Positions 1-9,308 are shown, counted from the first letter of the stretch. The stretch: 64,000 nt of DNA from Corynebacterium sp. p3-SID1241 (GCA_025144025.1 JALXWS010000012.1:1-64000); one strand, 5' to 3'. The notes: a model not told the origin generated them from the letters alone. Translations and numbers: made by a program.

Positions 1-145
1 ACCTAGGACTGTCCGGTGTTAATTTCACCGATCAGGCTGTTGGAACCAATTCAAAAACAAGATCCCGGCATCGCCCAAGGCTGTCCCGGGAATCCGCATC
101 GATTTATCCACACGAAATGTCCCTTAAGCCGCGATTGTGGACATG

Positions 146-178
146 AAAAAGCGCCGCAGGGAAGCCACTGCGGCGCTT
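146..178 (-). terminator. Rho-independent terminator of the M23 peptidase gene
   Basis: Read on the minus strand, a GC-rich stem (AGCGCCGCAG / CTGCGGCGC) is followed by a run of five T. It lies 26 bases past the stop codon of the M23 gene. The rest of positions 1-203 holds nothing I can support as a gene. Confidence 0.85.
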
Positions 179-203
179 AGCAAGAAGGTGTTGGGGGTGG
201 GCC

Positions 204-953
204 TTAGAGGTCGATGCCTCGCTCAGCCAGCCAGGGCTGCGGATCGATTGCCTCGCCACCGTTCGGGTGAACTTCGAAGTGGAGGTGGGAGCCGGTGGAA
301 AAGCCCATCGAGCCCATGCCAGCAATCTTCTGGCCGGCATGCACGTGCTCGCCGACGGCCACGTCAAGAGTTTGCATGTGACCATAAACGGTCATGGTGC
401 CGTCGTCGTGCATGATGCGGATCCACTGGCCAAAGCCGGAAGCCGGACCGGAGTCGATGACCGTACCATCCATGACAGCAAGGATTGGGGTGCCGGGAGA
501 GTTGGCGATGTCGATGCCCTTGTGGAAGGTGCCCCAGCGCATAGCGAATGGGGAGGTGAATGCGCCTTCGGCAGGGCGGGCAACGGAAGGTGCGCGAGCG
601 GCTTCGTCAGCAGCAGCGCGTTCCTCGGAGGCTTGGATAGCCTTGTTGAGCTGGTCACTAAGATCGGCCACCGGCTTTGCCTCGGCTACGTTGAGGATCT
701 GTGGGGTGGCGTCAACGGGAGCTTCGGCAGCGTCCTGAACCTGGGTGGAGTCGGAGGCGAGCGCGAAGTCAACGGACTGCGTCTTGGTAGTAGCCGCGTT
801 ATCGGACTGGATGTTTGCGGCGGCTGCGCCACCGACGCCGGCGGTGGAAACTGCGCCTGCCGCAACCGTCATAACGGCGATGCGGCCCTTGGCGGTCTGC
901 GAGGTGACAATCTTGCGATGGCGACCGGCGCCACGCTGAACTTTGCTTCGCAT
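204..953 (-). CDS. Secreted M23 family metallopeptidase
   Basis: Probable peptidoglycan endopeptidase acting outside the membrane. A basic N-terminus is followed by an Ala/Gly-rich hydrophobic signal or anchor segment, then a linker of about 90 residues and a C-terminal LytM/M23 domain. Zinc-site motifs are visible: HKGIDI (H-x3-D), and HLHFEVHPNG near the end (HxH). I chose the ATG at 953 because it has an AG-rich stretch upstream and gives a normal signal peptide; a GTG at 977 in the same frame would add 8 residues. The position next to perM-purN-purH matches Rv0950c in M. tuberculosis. A probable MtrA operator lies about 60 bases upstream, as expected for a corynebacterial cell-wall peptidase. 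Confidence 0.93.
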   Translation of the reverse strand: MRSKVQRGAGRHRKIVTSQTAKGRIAVMTVAAGAVSTAGVGGAAAANIQSDNAATTKTQSVDFALASDSTQVQDAAEAPVDATPQILNVAEAKPVADLSDQLNKAIQASEERAAADEAARAPSVARPAEGAFTSPFAMRWGTFHKGIDIANSPGTPILAVMDGTVIDSGPASGFGQWIRIMHDDGTMTVYGHMQTLDVAVGEHVHAGQKIAGMGSMGFSTGSHLHFEVHPNGGEAIDPQPWLAERGIDL

Positions 954-1012
954 TAGGTCTTCTTTCGTCATCTTCACAATCTGTAAAAGGGCGTTACATC
1001 CCTGTCGGGTTA

Positions 1013-1039
1013 GTTACGAGATTGTGACCTTCTTGTTAC
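1013..1039 (-). promoter_or_regulatory. Triple MtrA-type operator
   Basis: Three GTNAC pentamers lie head to tail at exact 11-base intervals (plus strand GTTAC-N6-GTGAC-N6-GTTAC, at 1013, 1024 and 1035). GTNAC-N6-GTNAC direct repeats are the known recognition pattern of the MtrA response regulator in actinobacteria, and MtrA controls cell-wall peptidase genes in C. glutamicum. A further inverted pair, GTTACATC (993-1000) and GATGTAAC (1046-1053), flanks the site. The remainder of the 426-base gap (1054-1379) is AT-rich and presumably holds the perM promoter; I see no gene there. Confidence 0.65.
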
Positions 1040-1379
1040 CAACGAGATGTAACAGTAGCGTCTCGAAAAGATAACGGCAACCCAAACTAAGAATTCTTTA
1101 GGCGCTCTTCGTGGAAATTGCCCACGAGCTGGCAGCATGCCTTGAGTAGAAGTGTATAGGTGCGATAAAGATCCCACTTTGACTTCGCGTGCGTCACTTA
1201 AATTCGGTGACTTTCTAACTCATAGTATTACATCAGAGTTAAAGGTGTGAAAAGAGGGTAGATTTCATACTCCTTATATAATTGTATATTCCAGATGTAG
1301 TGGTTATTGGCGGTGATTTTGAGGGTGTCTCGTCGCGCCACCCCGATTTTGTTTCCGGAAGGTGGCAAAGTGGACGCCG

Positions 1380-3056
1380 ATGAACAAAAACACCAGCCCC
1401 CAATCTCGGTCAACGCCCCGCCCGCGTAGCCAGGCGCGGGGCCGGACGGTCCGCGCGGAGCGCACCCCTCGTGCACCCCATAGCAGCGGGGTGCGGCAAC
1501 CATCTGGGTCGGCTCAACGCGTCGCCCGAAAGGCCGGCTCGAAAGCCAAGGCGCGCCGCGCTCCCGCCCCATTGACTAAGGCCGGCCGCATTCGCCGTCT
1601 GTTATTTACTGCGGCGGTGCCTAATGTGGTTATTGTCCTAATCATTATGGCCATTGCCCTCGGCGGACTTTTGCTGGCTGGCTCGCCCATGGCGTGGTGG
1701 TACACCATCGTGGCGGAGTCCTGGATGGTCTTTAACCTCGCCCCGGTTTCGGCTGCCGAGGTACATATTTCCTTCCTGCCGGCCTTGCCGGCCCTTATCC
1801 TCGCCACGGTGGTGGCAGTGCGGGTGCGCAGTGCGGTAAAACACAAAGTCAGTGTCAAGGACCTGCTTATTCTTTTGGCCTGCGTGCTCGGCGTCCCAGT
1901 GCTATTTACCCTTATTTTCTGGCTGATGCTGTGGGATGCGGGCAAGGTCTATGACGTTTCGCCGCCGAATCTCGCACAGGCGCTGCTCCGCGTTGTTGTC
2001 CTGCATCTAGCCGCCATGGCGGCAGGTATGGGAACGCGCCTGTGGCGGGCCTTGGCAAAGCGCTATGGGCTTCCGCGCCTGCTTGTCGATGCCACCCTTA
2101 TCGCCCTTCGCTACCTCGCCTATCTCGCCATCGGCGCAACCGTCCTCTTCGCGGTGGTATTCCTCATTAACGTCTCCCACCAGGGGGAGATGATGGATGA
2201 ATACCCTACGGTGTCTGGAATGGGAGTTGCCGGGCTGGTGTTATTGAGCCTGCTATATCTTCCCAACGCAATCGTCAGCGCCGCCTCGGTTCTGGTGGGC
2301 TCGGAGTTTTCTGTGGGCGAGGGTTCGGTCAGTCTTTTTAGCGCTCAGTTGGTTCCGCTGCCACCGCTGCCAATTGCCGGCGGCATCCCGGCGTCCATGC
2401 CCGGTTGGGCCGTAGCCCTACTCATTGTCCCCGTAGCTGCTGCGGTCTATTCCTTGTACAAGAAGCGGCCAAGCTTTCAAGAGGTCCTAGTAGCTACGGT
2501 AGCTTCCGCAGTGATTATGTTTATTGCCTGCTATTTAGTTAGCGGTGAACTCGGCTACTACGGTGCTACTGGACCGCAGCTATGGACAGCCGCAGGGCTT
2601 GCTGCCTTGTGGATGGCCGTGGTGGGCTGCGCTGTCGCTGCGGGCTTTGCCTTTGTTGCTTGGCGCACCGCCCGCATGACCGAAGCAGGGAACACCACAG
2701 GCTCGGAGGCGGACCAACCAGCTCCTGATCCGGCTGCCTCCGCTGAAGACGCTGCGGCTAACGATGCAGCCGCCGAGCCGGAACGCGAGCCCATTACCGA
2801 TCCGGAAATTGTAGACGCTGAGATCGTCGAGGATGAGGCGACCGTCGATGATTCCGCCGAAGATACCGAGAATGAAGAAGCTCCTGCAGAGGATGCTCCA
2901 GCAGACGAGCCGGACGAGTCGGACCAGTCGGGCGAGTCGGACGAAGGGGCGAAAAGGGGCGTCGCCAAGCCGCTTAGCCAAGAGCTAGAGGCCGAAACAG
3001 ACGAGGAACAGAATTCCTCCATCAAAGATTCCCCCGCGGAGGGGGAGAAGGACTAG
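1380..3056 (+). CDS. perM: PerM-like multi-spanning membrane protein (DUF6350)
   Basis: Integral membrane protein corresponding to Rv0955/PerM, which in M. tuberculosis lies directly upstream of purN-purH and supports cell division, reportedly by stabilising FtsB. The sequence has a basic, Arg/Pro-rich cytoplasmic N-terminus of about 70 residues, then roughly nine or ten hydrophobic helices, then a strongly acidic Glu/Asp/Ala-rich tail of about 130 residues. An in-frame GTG at 1362 is an alternative start; I prefer the ATG at 1380, which has an AAAGTGGA stretch just upstream. It ends 10 bases before purN, so the three genes probably form one transcript. The function is inferred from synteny and architecture. 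Confidence 0.85.
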   Translation: MNKNTSPQSRSTPRPRSQARGRTVRAERTPRAPHSSGVRQPSGSAQRVARKAGSKAKARRAPAPLTKAGRIRRLLFTAAVPNVVIVLIIMAIALGGLLLAGSPMAWWYTIVAESWMVFNLAPVSAAEVHISFLPALPALILATVVAVRVRSAVKHKVSVKDLLILLACVLGVPVLFTLIFWLMLWDAGKVYDVSPPNLAQALLRVVVLHLAAMAAGMGTRLWRALAKRYGLPRLLVDATLIALRYLAYLAIGATVLFAVVFLINVSHQGEMMDEYPTVSGMGVAGLVLLSLLYLPNAIVSAASVLVGSEFSVGEGSVSLFSAQLVPLPPLPIAGGIPASMPGWAVALLIVPVAAAVYSLYKKRPSFQEVLVATVASAVIMFIACYLVSGELGYYGATGPQLWTAAGLAALWMAVVGCAVAAGFAFVAWRTARMTEAGNTTGSEADQPAPDPAASAEDAAANDAAAEPEREPITDPEIVDAEIVEDEATVDDSAEDTENEEAPAEDAPADEPDESDQSGESDEGAKRGVAKPLSQELEAETDEEQNSSIKDSPAEGEKD

Positions 3057-3066
3057 GCTGTAGCGC

Positions 3067-3687
3067 GTGACTTCACCGATGCCCCCGCGTTATACCGCTG
3101 ACCCTGATCAACTCCGAGTGGTCGTGCTCGTTTCCGGAAAGGGCTCGCTCCTCCAAGCCATCGTGGATGCCCAGGCCGGGCACTACCAGGTAGTAAAAGT
3201 GGTAGCGGATAAGGAATGTCGCGGTATTTCGCGTGCACAGGACCACGGCATTAATACCGAGGTCGTGGCGCTGGGTGCAGATCGCGCCGAATGGAATCAA
3301 CGTCTGGTTGACGCAGTGGATGCTGCGCAACCAGACGTTGTGGTTTCTGCGGGCTTTATGAAGATTCTGGGAGAGCGATTCCTCAACCGCTTCGAAGGTC
3401 GCACCATTAATACCCACCCGGCGCTGCTGCCCGCGTTCAAAGGCGCACACGCCGTGCGCGATGCGCTAGATTATGGCGTGAAGATCACCGGCTCTACCGT
3501 CCATTTTGTTGACGCAGGCGTGGATACCGGCTCCATCATCGCGCAGCGGCCCGTAGCCGTGAATGCGGACGACGATGAGGCCAGCCTCCACGAACGCATC
3601 AAACAGGTAGAGCGCGAACTCATCGTGGAGGTGCTGCGCGCAGCAGACGTCCATGACGAGAAACTAACTATTCAACTCGCAGACTAA
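3067..3687 (+). CDS. purN: Phosphoribosylglycinamide formyltransferase
   Basis: Transfers a formyl group from 10-formyl-THF to GAR, the third step of de novo purine synthesis. The phosphate-binding segment SGKGSLLQAI is followed by the catalytic block INTHPALLPAFKG with the conserved Asn and His, and the catalytic Asp lies in the HFVDAGVDTGSIIAQ segment. Its length of about 206 residues is normal. The start is GTG at 3067 or, less likely, ATG at 3079. It sits between perM and purH, as in mycobacteria. Confidence 0.97.
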   Translation: MTSPMPPRYTADPDQLRVVVLVSGKGSLLQAIVDAQAGHYQVVKVVADKECRGISRAQDHGINTEVVALGADRAEWNQRLVDAVDAAQPDVVVSAGFMKILGERFLNRFEGRTINTHPALLPAFKGAHAVRDALDYGVKITGSTVHFVDAGVDTGSIIAQRPVAVNADDDEASLHERIKQVERELIVEVLRAADVHDEKLTIQLAD

Positions 3688-3714
3688 GACTTTTCGAAAG
3701 GCTTAATCCTCCTC

Positions 3715-5247
3715 ATGAGCGAAGACCGCAAGCAGGTAAAGCGCGCCCTTATCAGCGTGTACGACAAGACCGGGCTGGAGGATCTAGCCCGCGCCCTCGA
3801 TAAGGCAGGCGTGGAAATCGTCTCCACCGGCTCCACCGCGAAGAAAATCGCAAACCTGGGCATTGAGGTCAATCCGGTAGAAAAGCTCACCGGCTTCCCG
3901 GAGTGCTTGGAAGGCCGCGTTAAGACGCTGCACCCGCGCGTGCACGCCGGCATTTTGGCCGATACCCGCAAGGAAGATCACCTCAACCAGCTCTCCGAGC
4001 TCGAGGTAGAGCCTTTCCAGCTCGTAGTGGTCAACCTGTACCCCTTCCGCGAGACCGTTGCTTCTGGCGCGGACTTCGATGGCTGCGTGGAACAGATTGA
4101 TATCGGCGGCCCATCCATGGTGCGCGCGGCTGCAAAGAATCACCCGTCTGTCGCCGTTGTCGTGGACCCCTCTCGCTACGGTGAGGCCGTTGAAGCCGTC
4201 AACAATGGTGGTTTCACCCTAGAGCAGCGCCGCGGCCTAGCACGCGATGCTTTCCTGCACACCGCGGATTATGACGCGGCCGTCTCCGAGTGGTTCGTGG
4301 ATCAGCTCAGCGAAGAGGGACAAACCACCCCGCTGCGCTACGGCGAGAACTCTCACCAGGCGGCCACCGTTACCCGCATCGGTTCCAAGGGCCTTGCCAA
4401 TGCCACCCAGTTCAATGGCAAGGAGATGAGCTACAACAACTACCAGGATGCGGATGCCGCTTGGCGCGCCGCTTGGGATCACGAGCGCCCCTGCGTAGCG
4501 ATTATCAAGCACACCAACCCATGCGGCATCGCCGTGTCTGAGGAGTCCATCGCCGCTGCCCACCGCGCGGCGCATGCGTGCGACCCAATGTCCGCCTTCG
4601 GCGGGGTGATTGCCGTCAACCGCGAGGTCACCGTGGAGATGGCCGAGCAGGTCAAGGAGATCTTCACCGAGGTCATCGTCGCTCCGTCCTATGAGGACGG
4701 CGCCATTGAGGTGCTTAAGGCAAAGAAAAACCTGCGCGTGCTGCAGGCTGAGCACGAGGAACAGCACGAAGAGCGCAAGTACATCTCCGGCGGCATGCTC
4801 ACCCAGCAGCCCGATACCTACCAGGCTGAGGGCGATAACCCAGCCAATTGGACCCTGGCCGCAGGTGAGGCCCTCAACGAATCCGACCTGGCTGAACTCG
4901 AGTTCGCATGGCGTGCCGTGCGCGCGGTGAAGTCCAATGCGATCTTGCTGGCCAAGGACAATGCGACCGTGGGCGTGGGCATGGGCCAGGTCAATCGCGT
5001 CGACTCCGCCAAGCTTGCCGTCGAACGCGCCAACAGCCTGGCCGATGGCGCCAACCGTACCGAGGGTTCCTTCGCTGCTTCCGACGCTTTCTTCCCGTTT
5101 GCCGATGGTCTGCAGGTGCTTCTCGACGCCGGCGTTAAGGCCGTCGTCCAGCCCGGCGGCTCCATCCGCGACGAAGAAGTCATCGCGGCAGCGAAGGAAG
5201 CCGGCGTTACTTTGTACCTGACCGGTACCCGCCACTTCGCGCACTAG
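3715..5247 (+). CDS. purH: Bifunctional AICAR transformylase / IMP cyclohydrolase
   Basis: Catalyses the last two steps of IMP synthesis. The N-terminal MGS-like cyclohydrolase domain (about residues 1-150) begins with [12 protein letters not shown] and contains [12 protein letters not shown]. The C-terminal AICAR transformylase domain carries the catalytic Lys-His in IIKHTNPCG, and the protein ends with the typical TGTRHFAH. It has 510 residues, normal for the family. It lies 27 bases downstream of purN and is probably co-transcribed with it. Confidence 0.98.
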   Translation: MSEDRKQVKRALISVYDKTGLEDLARALDKAGVEIVSTGSTAKKIANLGIEVNPVEKLTGFPECLEGRVKTLHPRVHAGILADTRKEDHLNQLSELEVEPFQLVVVNLYPFRETVASGADFDGCVEQIDIGGPSMVRAAAKNHPSVAVVVDPSRYGEAVEAVNNGGFTLEQRRGLARDAFLHTADYDAAVSEWFVDQLSEEGQTTPLRYGENSHQAATVTRIGSKGLANATQFNGKEMSYNNYQDADAAWRAAWDHERPCVAIIKHTNPCGIAVSEESIAAAHRAAHACDPMSAFGGVIAVNREVTVEMAEQVKEIFTEVIVAPSYEDGAIEVLKAKKNLRVLQAEHEEQHEERKYISGGMLTQQPDTYQAEGDNPANWTLAAGEALNESDLAELEFAWRAVRAVKSNAILLAKDNATVGVGMGQVNRVDSAKLAVERANSLADGANRTEGSFAASDAFFPFADGLQVLLDAGVKAVVQPGGSIRDEEVIAAAKEAGVTLYLTGTRHFAH

Positions 5248-5262
5248 CCTAAGCTAAATGCC

Positions 5263-6213
5263 ATGACATTCCCTATCCGCCGGGCCTGGGGCCCGGCAGC
5301 CGCCCTTATCGCCTGGGCGCTCACCCTAAGCGCCTGCGGCGACGAGGACGCGGCGAATAATTCCCCTACCTTTGTCAACACCGAAGCACGCGGCATGGCC
5401 GATCCCCTGTATGGGGAGACGAAGGCCGCATCGTCCCCGGCTTCATCTATGGCACCAGCTCCGGAGTCCGACTCGTCCGCCTCCACGGAGCCATCGGCCC
5501 CGGCCCAGGCCCCTGCCGGTGACGTCCAAGCCGTGCTTGACCGCATCGTGGCAGAACATGGAAACGTGGGCATTGCGGTCTCCGATGGCACCACCACCGT
5601 CGAGGCCGGGCGCACCGCTCCCGAAGCCGCGTGGTCAACCTCCAAGGTGCCCGTGCTCATCGCGGCAAATCGCACGCGTGCTGCCGATAACCAGTTGGTG
5701 TCTTCCGCGATTACCTACTCCGATAACGAGGCCGCCAAGACCGCGTGGGCGGCACTGGGAGAGGGAGCTGCTGCCGCACAGGCCGCCCAAAGCGTTATTG
5801 CAGAGGCCGGCGATACCGCCACCCAGGTCCAATCCCAGGTCACCCGCCCGGAATTTACGGCCTTTGGCCAAACAATGTGGAGCGTGGGCAACCAGGCAAA
5901 GTTTATGGCTGGGTTGCGCTGCGTTGAGGCAGCGCAGCCGATTATCGACGCCATGGGGGTCGCCGATCCCACACAAAGCTATGGCCTACGCACCTTGCCA
6001 GGTTCCTTTATGAAGGGCGGCTGGGGGCCGAGCCCCGCCGGTGCCTACGATGTGCGCCAGATGGGCATAGTGCAGCTGGGTGGCCACGACGTCGCCGTAG
6101 CAATGATTGCCTCTGCCCCCGATGGTCAGTACGCCTCCGCGCAATCGGTTCTTACCTCTATGGCCGAGGACCTTGCTCAAGCCGATACGCAATGGCCAAA
6201 CCCAGCCTGTTAG
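5263..6213 (+). CDS. Lipoprotein with a beta-lactamase-like serine hydrolase fold
   Basis: The protein starts with a lipobox signal peptide (LTLSAC, lipidated Cys near residue 25), then a Ser/Pro/Ala-rich linker of about 75 residues. The remaining part shows the three landmarks of the penicillin-binding/class A beta-lactamase fold in order: STSK (SxxK), YSDN (the SDN-type triad) and KGGW (in place of KTG). No Glu166-type motif stands out, so beta-lactam hydrolysis cannot be claimed; a DD-peptidase-like or inactive envelope protein is equally possible. It starts 15 bases after purH. Its region just after the lipid Cys resembles that of the next lipoprotein. Confidence 0.75.
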   Translation: MTFPIRRAWGPAAALIAWALTLSACGDEDAANNSPTFVNTEARGMADPLYGETKAASSPASSMAPAPESDSSASTEPSAPAQAPAGDVQAVLDRIVAEHGNVGIAVSDGTTTVEAGRTAPEAAWSTSKVPVLIAANRTRAADNQLVSSAITYSDNEAAKTAWAALGEGAAAAQAAQSVIAEAGDTATQVQSQVTRPEFTAFGQTMWSVGNQAKFMAGLRCVEAAQPIIDAMGVADPTQSYGLRTLPGSFMKGGWGPSPAGAYDVRQMGIVQLGGHDVAVAMIASAPDGQYASAQSVLTSMAEDLAQADTQWPNPAC

Positions 6214-6238
6214 GTCCTAACACTAGAAAGGAAAACTA

Positions 6239-6871
6239 ATGACTTCTGGCTCTCGCCTTCGCTCGCTCATCATTGCGGGCTTAGTCCCGCTCGTGGCAGC
6301 TAGCCTTGCGCTTAGCGGTTGCAACGACTCTAAGGATGAAGCCGCCCCCAGCTTCAAAGGGGAGGGCAGTGGAATGACCACGGTCAATAACTCCGATGAG
6401 GAAACGGAGGGTGCCGAGGAAACCACTGCTGCCAAAAAGACCGTGACAAAGGAGGAGGAAGCTCCAGAGGAACCACCGGTGGTCACGGTCACGCAGACGG
6501 AAAAGCAGGAGTCCTCATCCTCCGCTGACGACGGTTATAAGACGGGTGAAGGCAACTACATTTCTGACTTCAATGGGCACGGATGGCTCGATGGTGGCTA
6601 CGTAACCTGTAACCGCTTTGAGCGTGCCTTGTTTGCCGGTTCTGGGCCAGACGGCAGGGTCATCATTTGTGAAACCGGTGGTGGCGTCAAGTTCTATCGC
6701 TCGTCGATGTTTGATGGTCAGTTCGAAACGAGCGACGTTTCTCAAGACGGCAATAACTACTATGTCAATGCGGATCCGTCTATCATCGTTGTGACTCCGA
6801 GCGGCGTGAGTGTGCGCGAAGGTGGCGGATTGGCCACCACGGGCGAGTTCACGGAGTCGTGGCAGCGCTAA
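6239..6871 (+). CDS. Putative lipoprotein of unknown function
   Basis: It has a clear signal peptide with lipobox (LALSGC), then a Glu/Thr/Val-rich linker and a C-terminal domain of about 100 residues with two Cys (YVTCNRF and VIICETG) that could form a disulfide. A strong AGAAAGGA ribosome site precedes the ATG. The segment after the lipid Cys (D-E-A-A-P-S-F ... G-M-T) parallels the same segment of the upstream lipoprotein, suggesting shared ancestry of the anchor region. The family is not recognised. Confidence 0.75.
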   Translation: MTSGSRLRSLIIAGLVPLVAASLALSGCNDSKDEAAPSFKGEGSGMTTVNNSDEETEGAEETTAAKKTVTKEEEAPEEPPVVTVTQTEKQESSSSADDGYKTGEGNYISDFNGHGWLDGGYVTCNRFERALFAGSGPDGRVIICETGGGVKFYRSSMFDGQFETSDVSQDGNNYYVNADPSIIVVTPSGVSVREGGGLATTGEFTESWQR

Positions 6872-6878
6872 GGAAGAG

Positions 6879-7595
6879 TTAGCGCGCCTTCTTCTTGCGG
6901 TCGGCCGCTGCGGCGGCGGCCGCGGAGATAGAATCGTTGCGGTTCTTTAGCAGCTCGAGGGTGGTCTCTTCGGCGTTAGCGGGGACAGTGGCGCCAAGGA
7001 CGGCCAAGGCGGCGTCGGCAAGCATAGCGGCCGTCTTTGGCACAGACTGGGAAGCATCAAAGGGTGGGTTGCCGTCGTTGGGGCGCATTTCAATGACCGA
7101 AAGTGCGATATGGAAGGGCAGCTCCACGCGCGGATCATCCTCGCCCACAATGGCGGCGGCGTTAGAACGGAAATGGTTTTGCAAGCGATCGCGCGACTCG
7201 TGGTACTCCGAGAACTCTAAAGAATTGGCCACCGGAAGCTGATACAGGCGGCCAACATTCCAGCCGCTGGTCAGCAACAGGCGCGATTCTGCGGCCACCA
7301 AGGACCACAGGCGCTGTTCCGGATCTGCCTCAGTCCCTGCCAGCTCATCGGCCAATTCTAGGGAAGGCTCGATGGTGGAATTGAGCAGCGTTAGGAAGAT
7401 CTCCGTCTTGGACGGAAAATGATAGTACAGCGACGCCTGACGGATTCCCACTGCATCTGCAATCTGGTGCGTGGACGTGGTGGCAAAGCCTTGGGTGGTG
7501 AAAAGCTCCGAGGAAGCGTCCAAGATCTCCTCGCGGGCGCTATTGCCCCTGCGCCGCGGACTGTGTTTGCGCGGCCTACCGACATTGCCTGCCAT
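6879..7595 (-). CDS. amtR: AmtR, TetR-family master regulator of nitrogen control
   Basis: In corynebacteria AmtR represses ammonium and other nitrogen-assimilation genes and is released by adenylylated GlnK. The N-terminal helix-turn-helix (about residues 20-65, including ATTSTHQIADAVGIRQASLY) is nearly identical to C. glutamicum AmtR as I remember it, and the ligand domain keeps WNVGRLYQLP and ELPFHI...SVIEMR. A strong GAAAGGAGG ribosome site precedes the ATG. No clear AmtR box is visible in the 102-base gap upstream. It lies convergent to the lipoprotein gene. Confidence 0.95.
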   Translation of the reverse strand: MAGNVGRPRKHSPRRRGNSAREEILDASSELFTTQGFATTSTHQIADAVGIRQASLYYHFPSKTEIFLTLLNSTIEPSLELADELAGTEADPEQRLWSLVAAESRLLLTSGWNVGRLYQLPVANSLEFSEYHESRDRLQNHFRSNAAAIVGEDDPRVELPFHIALSVIEMRPNDGNPPFDASQSVPKTAAMLADAALAVLGATVPANAEETTLELLKNRNDSISAAAAAAADRKKKAR

Positions 7596-7697
7596 GCGGT
7601 GGGACGCCTCCTTTCACAAAAGAGAATTCACTTTTAATAACCAACTGTACAATCTTAAGTCCGACTAGGTACTGCTTCCGAATCCGCACCGTAGAGA

Positions 7698-8477
7698 CTA
7701 TTTATATTCTTCCGCTCGCCGGGTAATGGACTCAAACGTGGCCGATACAATCCGGCACGCCGAACCGTACGCGGTACGGTCCAGTGGTGGTAGATCCCGC
7801 AGCGTCGCCGCGTGATCGCTGACGCGCTCATACCAGCGCCGCAACTCTAAAGCGTAGCCGGTACGCCACGCTAGATCTAAAGATTCCGCATCGGAGGCGC
7901 TAAGTAAACCGCGCTCCACGCCAATCGCCAAGCGGTCTACAGTCGGGCGCGGTCCCGGAGCCGCCCACCGAGCGACGGCCGCAATAGGGGAGAGCAGGGT
8001 GGTCTTGATATCCACCGCGGTATCGCGATCCGGTAGCCCGTCCACCATCTTGAGCGCAGGCGGGCGCTGAGACAATGCCTCCTCAAGAAGCGCGTGCTCG
8101 CCACCACTTCCCAGTGGTAATCCGGCGTCTACTCGGGTAGCGATAGAGTCGGTGGCTTCCTGAGCTTGAAGTCCAACATCAGCGAAGACGCCCTGTAGGT
8201 CTGCATCCTGGCCAATCCACTCTACGGGTATGGACGGCAGTTGGTCGCCACGGGCGGCCGCGCCGGTCAGACGCACAGGGGCATTAACGCCGGGAGCTCG
8301 GACAATATCCGTGACTAAACGGGAATACCAGTGTGCCAGTTCAATCTCGTTGTCCTGGTGGGCTACCGCATTTCGCAGGATATCTTGGGCCTCTGCGAGC
8401 AGACCGCGTGCCGTAGCTCGGGACTGGCAGTGCGGGGCGAGCTCGGAGAGATCGAGTAGGGATTGGTGCAGGGCCAT
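7698..8477 (-). CDS. DUF294-type nucleotidyltransferase-like protein, catalytic residues lost
   Basis: The C-terminal half carries the pattern of the DUF294 C-terminal (nucleotidyltransferase substrate-binding) domain: VDIKTTLLSPIAAVARW, then TVDRLAIGVERGLLS and a Trp/Arg-rich helix. The N-terminal half retains the shape of the nucleotidyltransferase motif (LTGAAARGDQLP) but the expected Ser and the paired catalytic Asp are absent (S-I-P-V-E follows). It is therefore probably a non-catalytic relative. It lies between the ribosomal operon and amtR on the same strand. The biological role is unknown. Confidence 0.65.
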   Translation of the reverse strand: MALHQSLLDLSELAPHCQSRATARGLLAEAQDILRNAVAHQDNEIELAHWYSRLVTDIVRAPGVNAPVRLTGAAARGDQLPSIPVEWIGQDADLQGVFADVGLQAQEATDSIATRVDAGLPLGSGGEHALLEEALSQRPPALKMVDGLPDRDTAVDIKTTLLSPIAAVARWAAPGPRPTVDRLAIGVERGLLSASDAESLDLAWRTGYALELRRWYERVSDHAATLRDLPPLDRTAYGSACRIVSATFESITRRAEEYK

Positions 8478-8620
8478 TGCTCACTGCCTTTCACTTGTGC
8501 GGGCTTTTTCCCGGCTGCTGCGGGGTACACGAATAAACTCAATCTAACACCTCGAACTCCTTGGTATGAACAGTGGGCCAGCGTGGAGGTGAAAAGCGGT
8601 GCGGTGAGGGATAGAGCGTT

Positions 8621-8665
8621 AAAACGACTTTCGCCGCCTGCCCTCAAGGAGGGAGGCGGCGAAAG
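8621..8665 (-). terminator. Terminator of the S18 operon
   Basis: A perfect 12-base inverted repeat (CTTTCGCCGCCT, 8628-8639, with its complement 8654-8665) has an inner CCCTC/GAGGG extension and, on the minus strand, ends in a short T run. It separates rpsR from the DUF294 gene. Nothing else is recognised in the 255-base gap 8478-8732. Confidence 0.85.
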
Positions 8666-8732
8666 CTTATGGTTCTTTTACCGTGTCACACTTACCAGCG
8701 GCAAAAGTGCGCTGTTGATACCCAGCTACTGT

Positions 8733-8987
8733 TTAGCGGGTGGTGAACGGCAGGAGAGCCATTTCGCGTGCGTTCTTGACTGCGGTAGCAACCTGGCGCT
8801 GCTGCTGCGGGGTCAGACCGGTGACGCGACGGGAACGGATCTTGTGACGATCCGAGATGAACAGACGCAGAGTCTTGGTGTCCTTGTAGTCCACCTTCTC
8901 GATGCCCTCAGCCTTCAAAGGGTTCTTCTTCGGGCGACGGCTCTGCTCCATACGGAACTTCTTTTGGTTATTGCGCTTATTAGCCAT
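8733..8987 (-). CDS. rpsR: 30S ribosomal protein S18, cysteine-free type
   Basis: A component of the 30S platform. The family core is recognisable in the segments [12 protein letters not shown] and [18 protein letters not shown]. The 84-residue protein has no Cys, so it is the zinc-independent form. It is the last gene of rpmB-rpmG-rpsN-rpsR, the same order as the Zur-controlled paralogue set of M. tuberculosis. Confidence 0.97.
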   Translation of the reverse strand: MANKRNNQKKFRMEQSRRPKKNPLKAEGIEKVDYKDTKTLRLFISDRHKIRSRRVTGLTPQQQRQVATAVKNAREMALLPFTTR

Positions 8988-9002
8988 TGTGCAATTACCC
9001 CT

Positions 9003-9308
9003 TTACCAGCTGGACTTACGAACGCCCGGCAGCTCACCACGGTGAGCCATGCCGCGCATACGGACACGGGACAGGCCGAACTTGCGGAGGTAACCGCGTG
9101 GGCGGCCATCGGCAGCGTCACGGTTACGTACGCGGGCTGGGGAAGCGTCACGAGGCTGGCGGTTCAGCTCGAACTGAGCCTCCAAGCGCTCGTCATCCGG
9201 GGTGTTCGGGTTCTTGATGATCTTCTTGAGTTCAGCGCGACGCTCCGCATAGCGGGCGACGATTTCCTTGCGCTGCTCGTTCTTAGCGATCTTGGACTTC
9301 TTGGCCAT
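9003..9308 (-). CDS. rpsN: 30S ribosomal protein S14, cysteine-free type
   Basis: A 30S head protein of 101 residues. It begins [10 protein letters not shown] and ends with the family signature [14 protein letters not shown]...[11 protein letters not shown]. No CxxC motifs are present, which defines the long zinc-free form. It lies 15 bases before rpsR and 3 bases after rpmG. Confidence 0.97.
   Translation of the reverse strand: MAKKSKIAKNEQRKEIVARYAERRAELKKIIKNPNTPDDERLEAQFELNRQPRDASPARVRNRDAADGRPRGYLRKFGLSRVRMRGMAHRGELPGVRKSSW

Noticed and set aside
4237..5244. 335-codon open frame antisense to purH
   Set aside because: purH is certain in the other strand; the antisense frame has no recognisable features.
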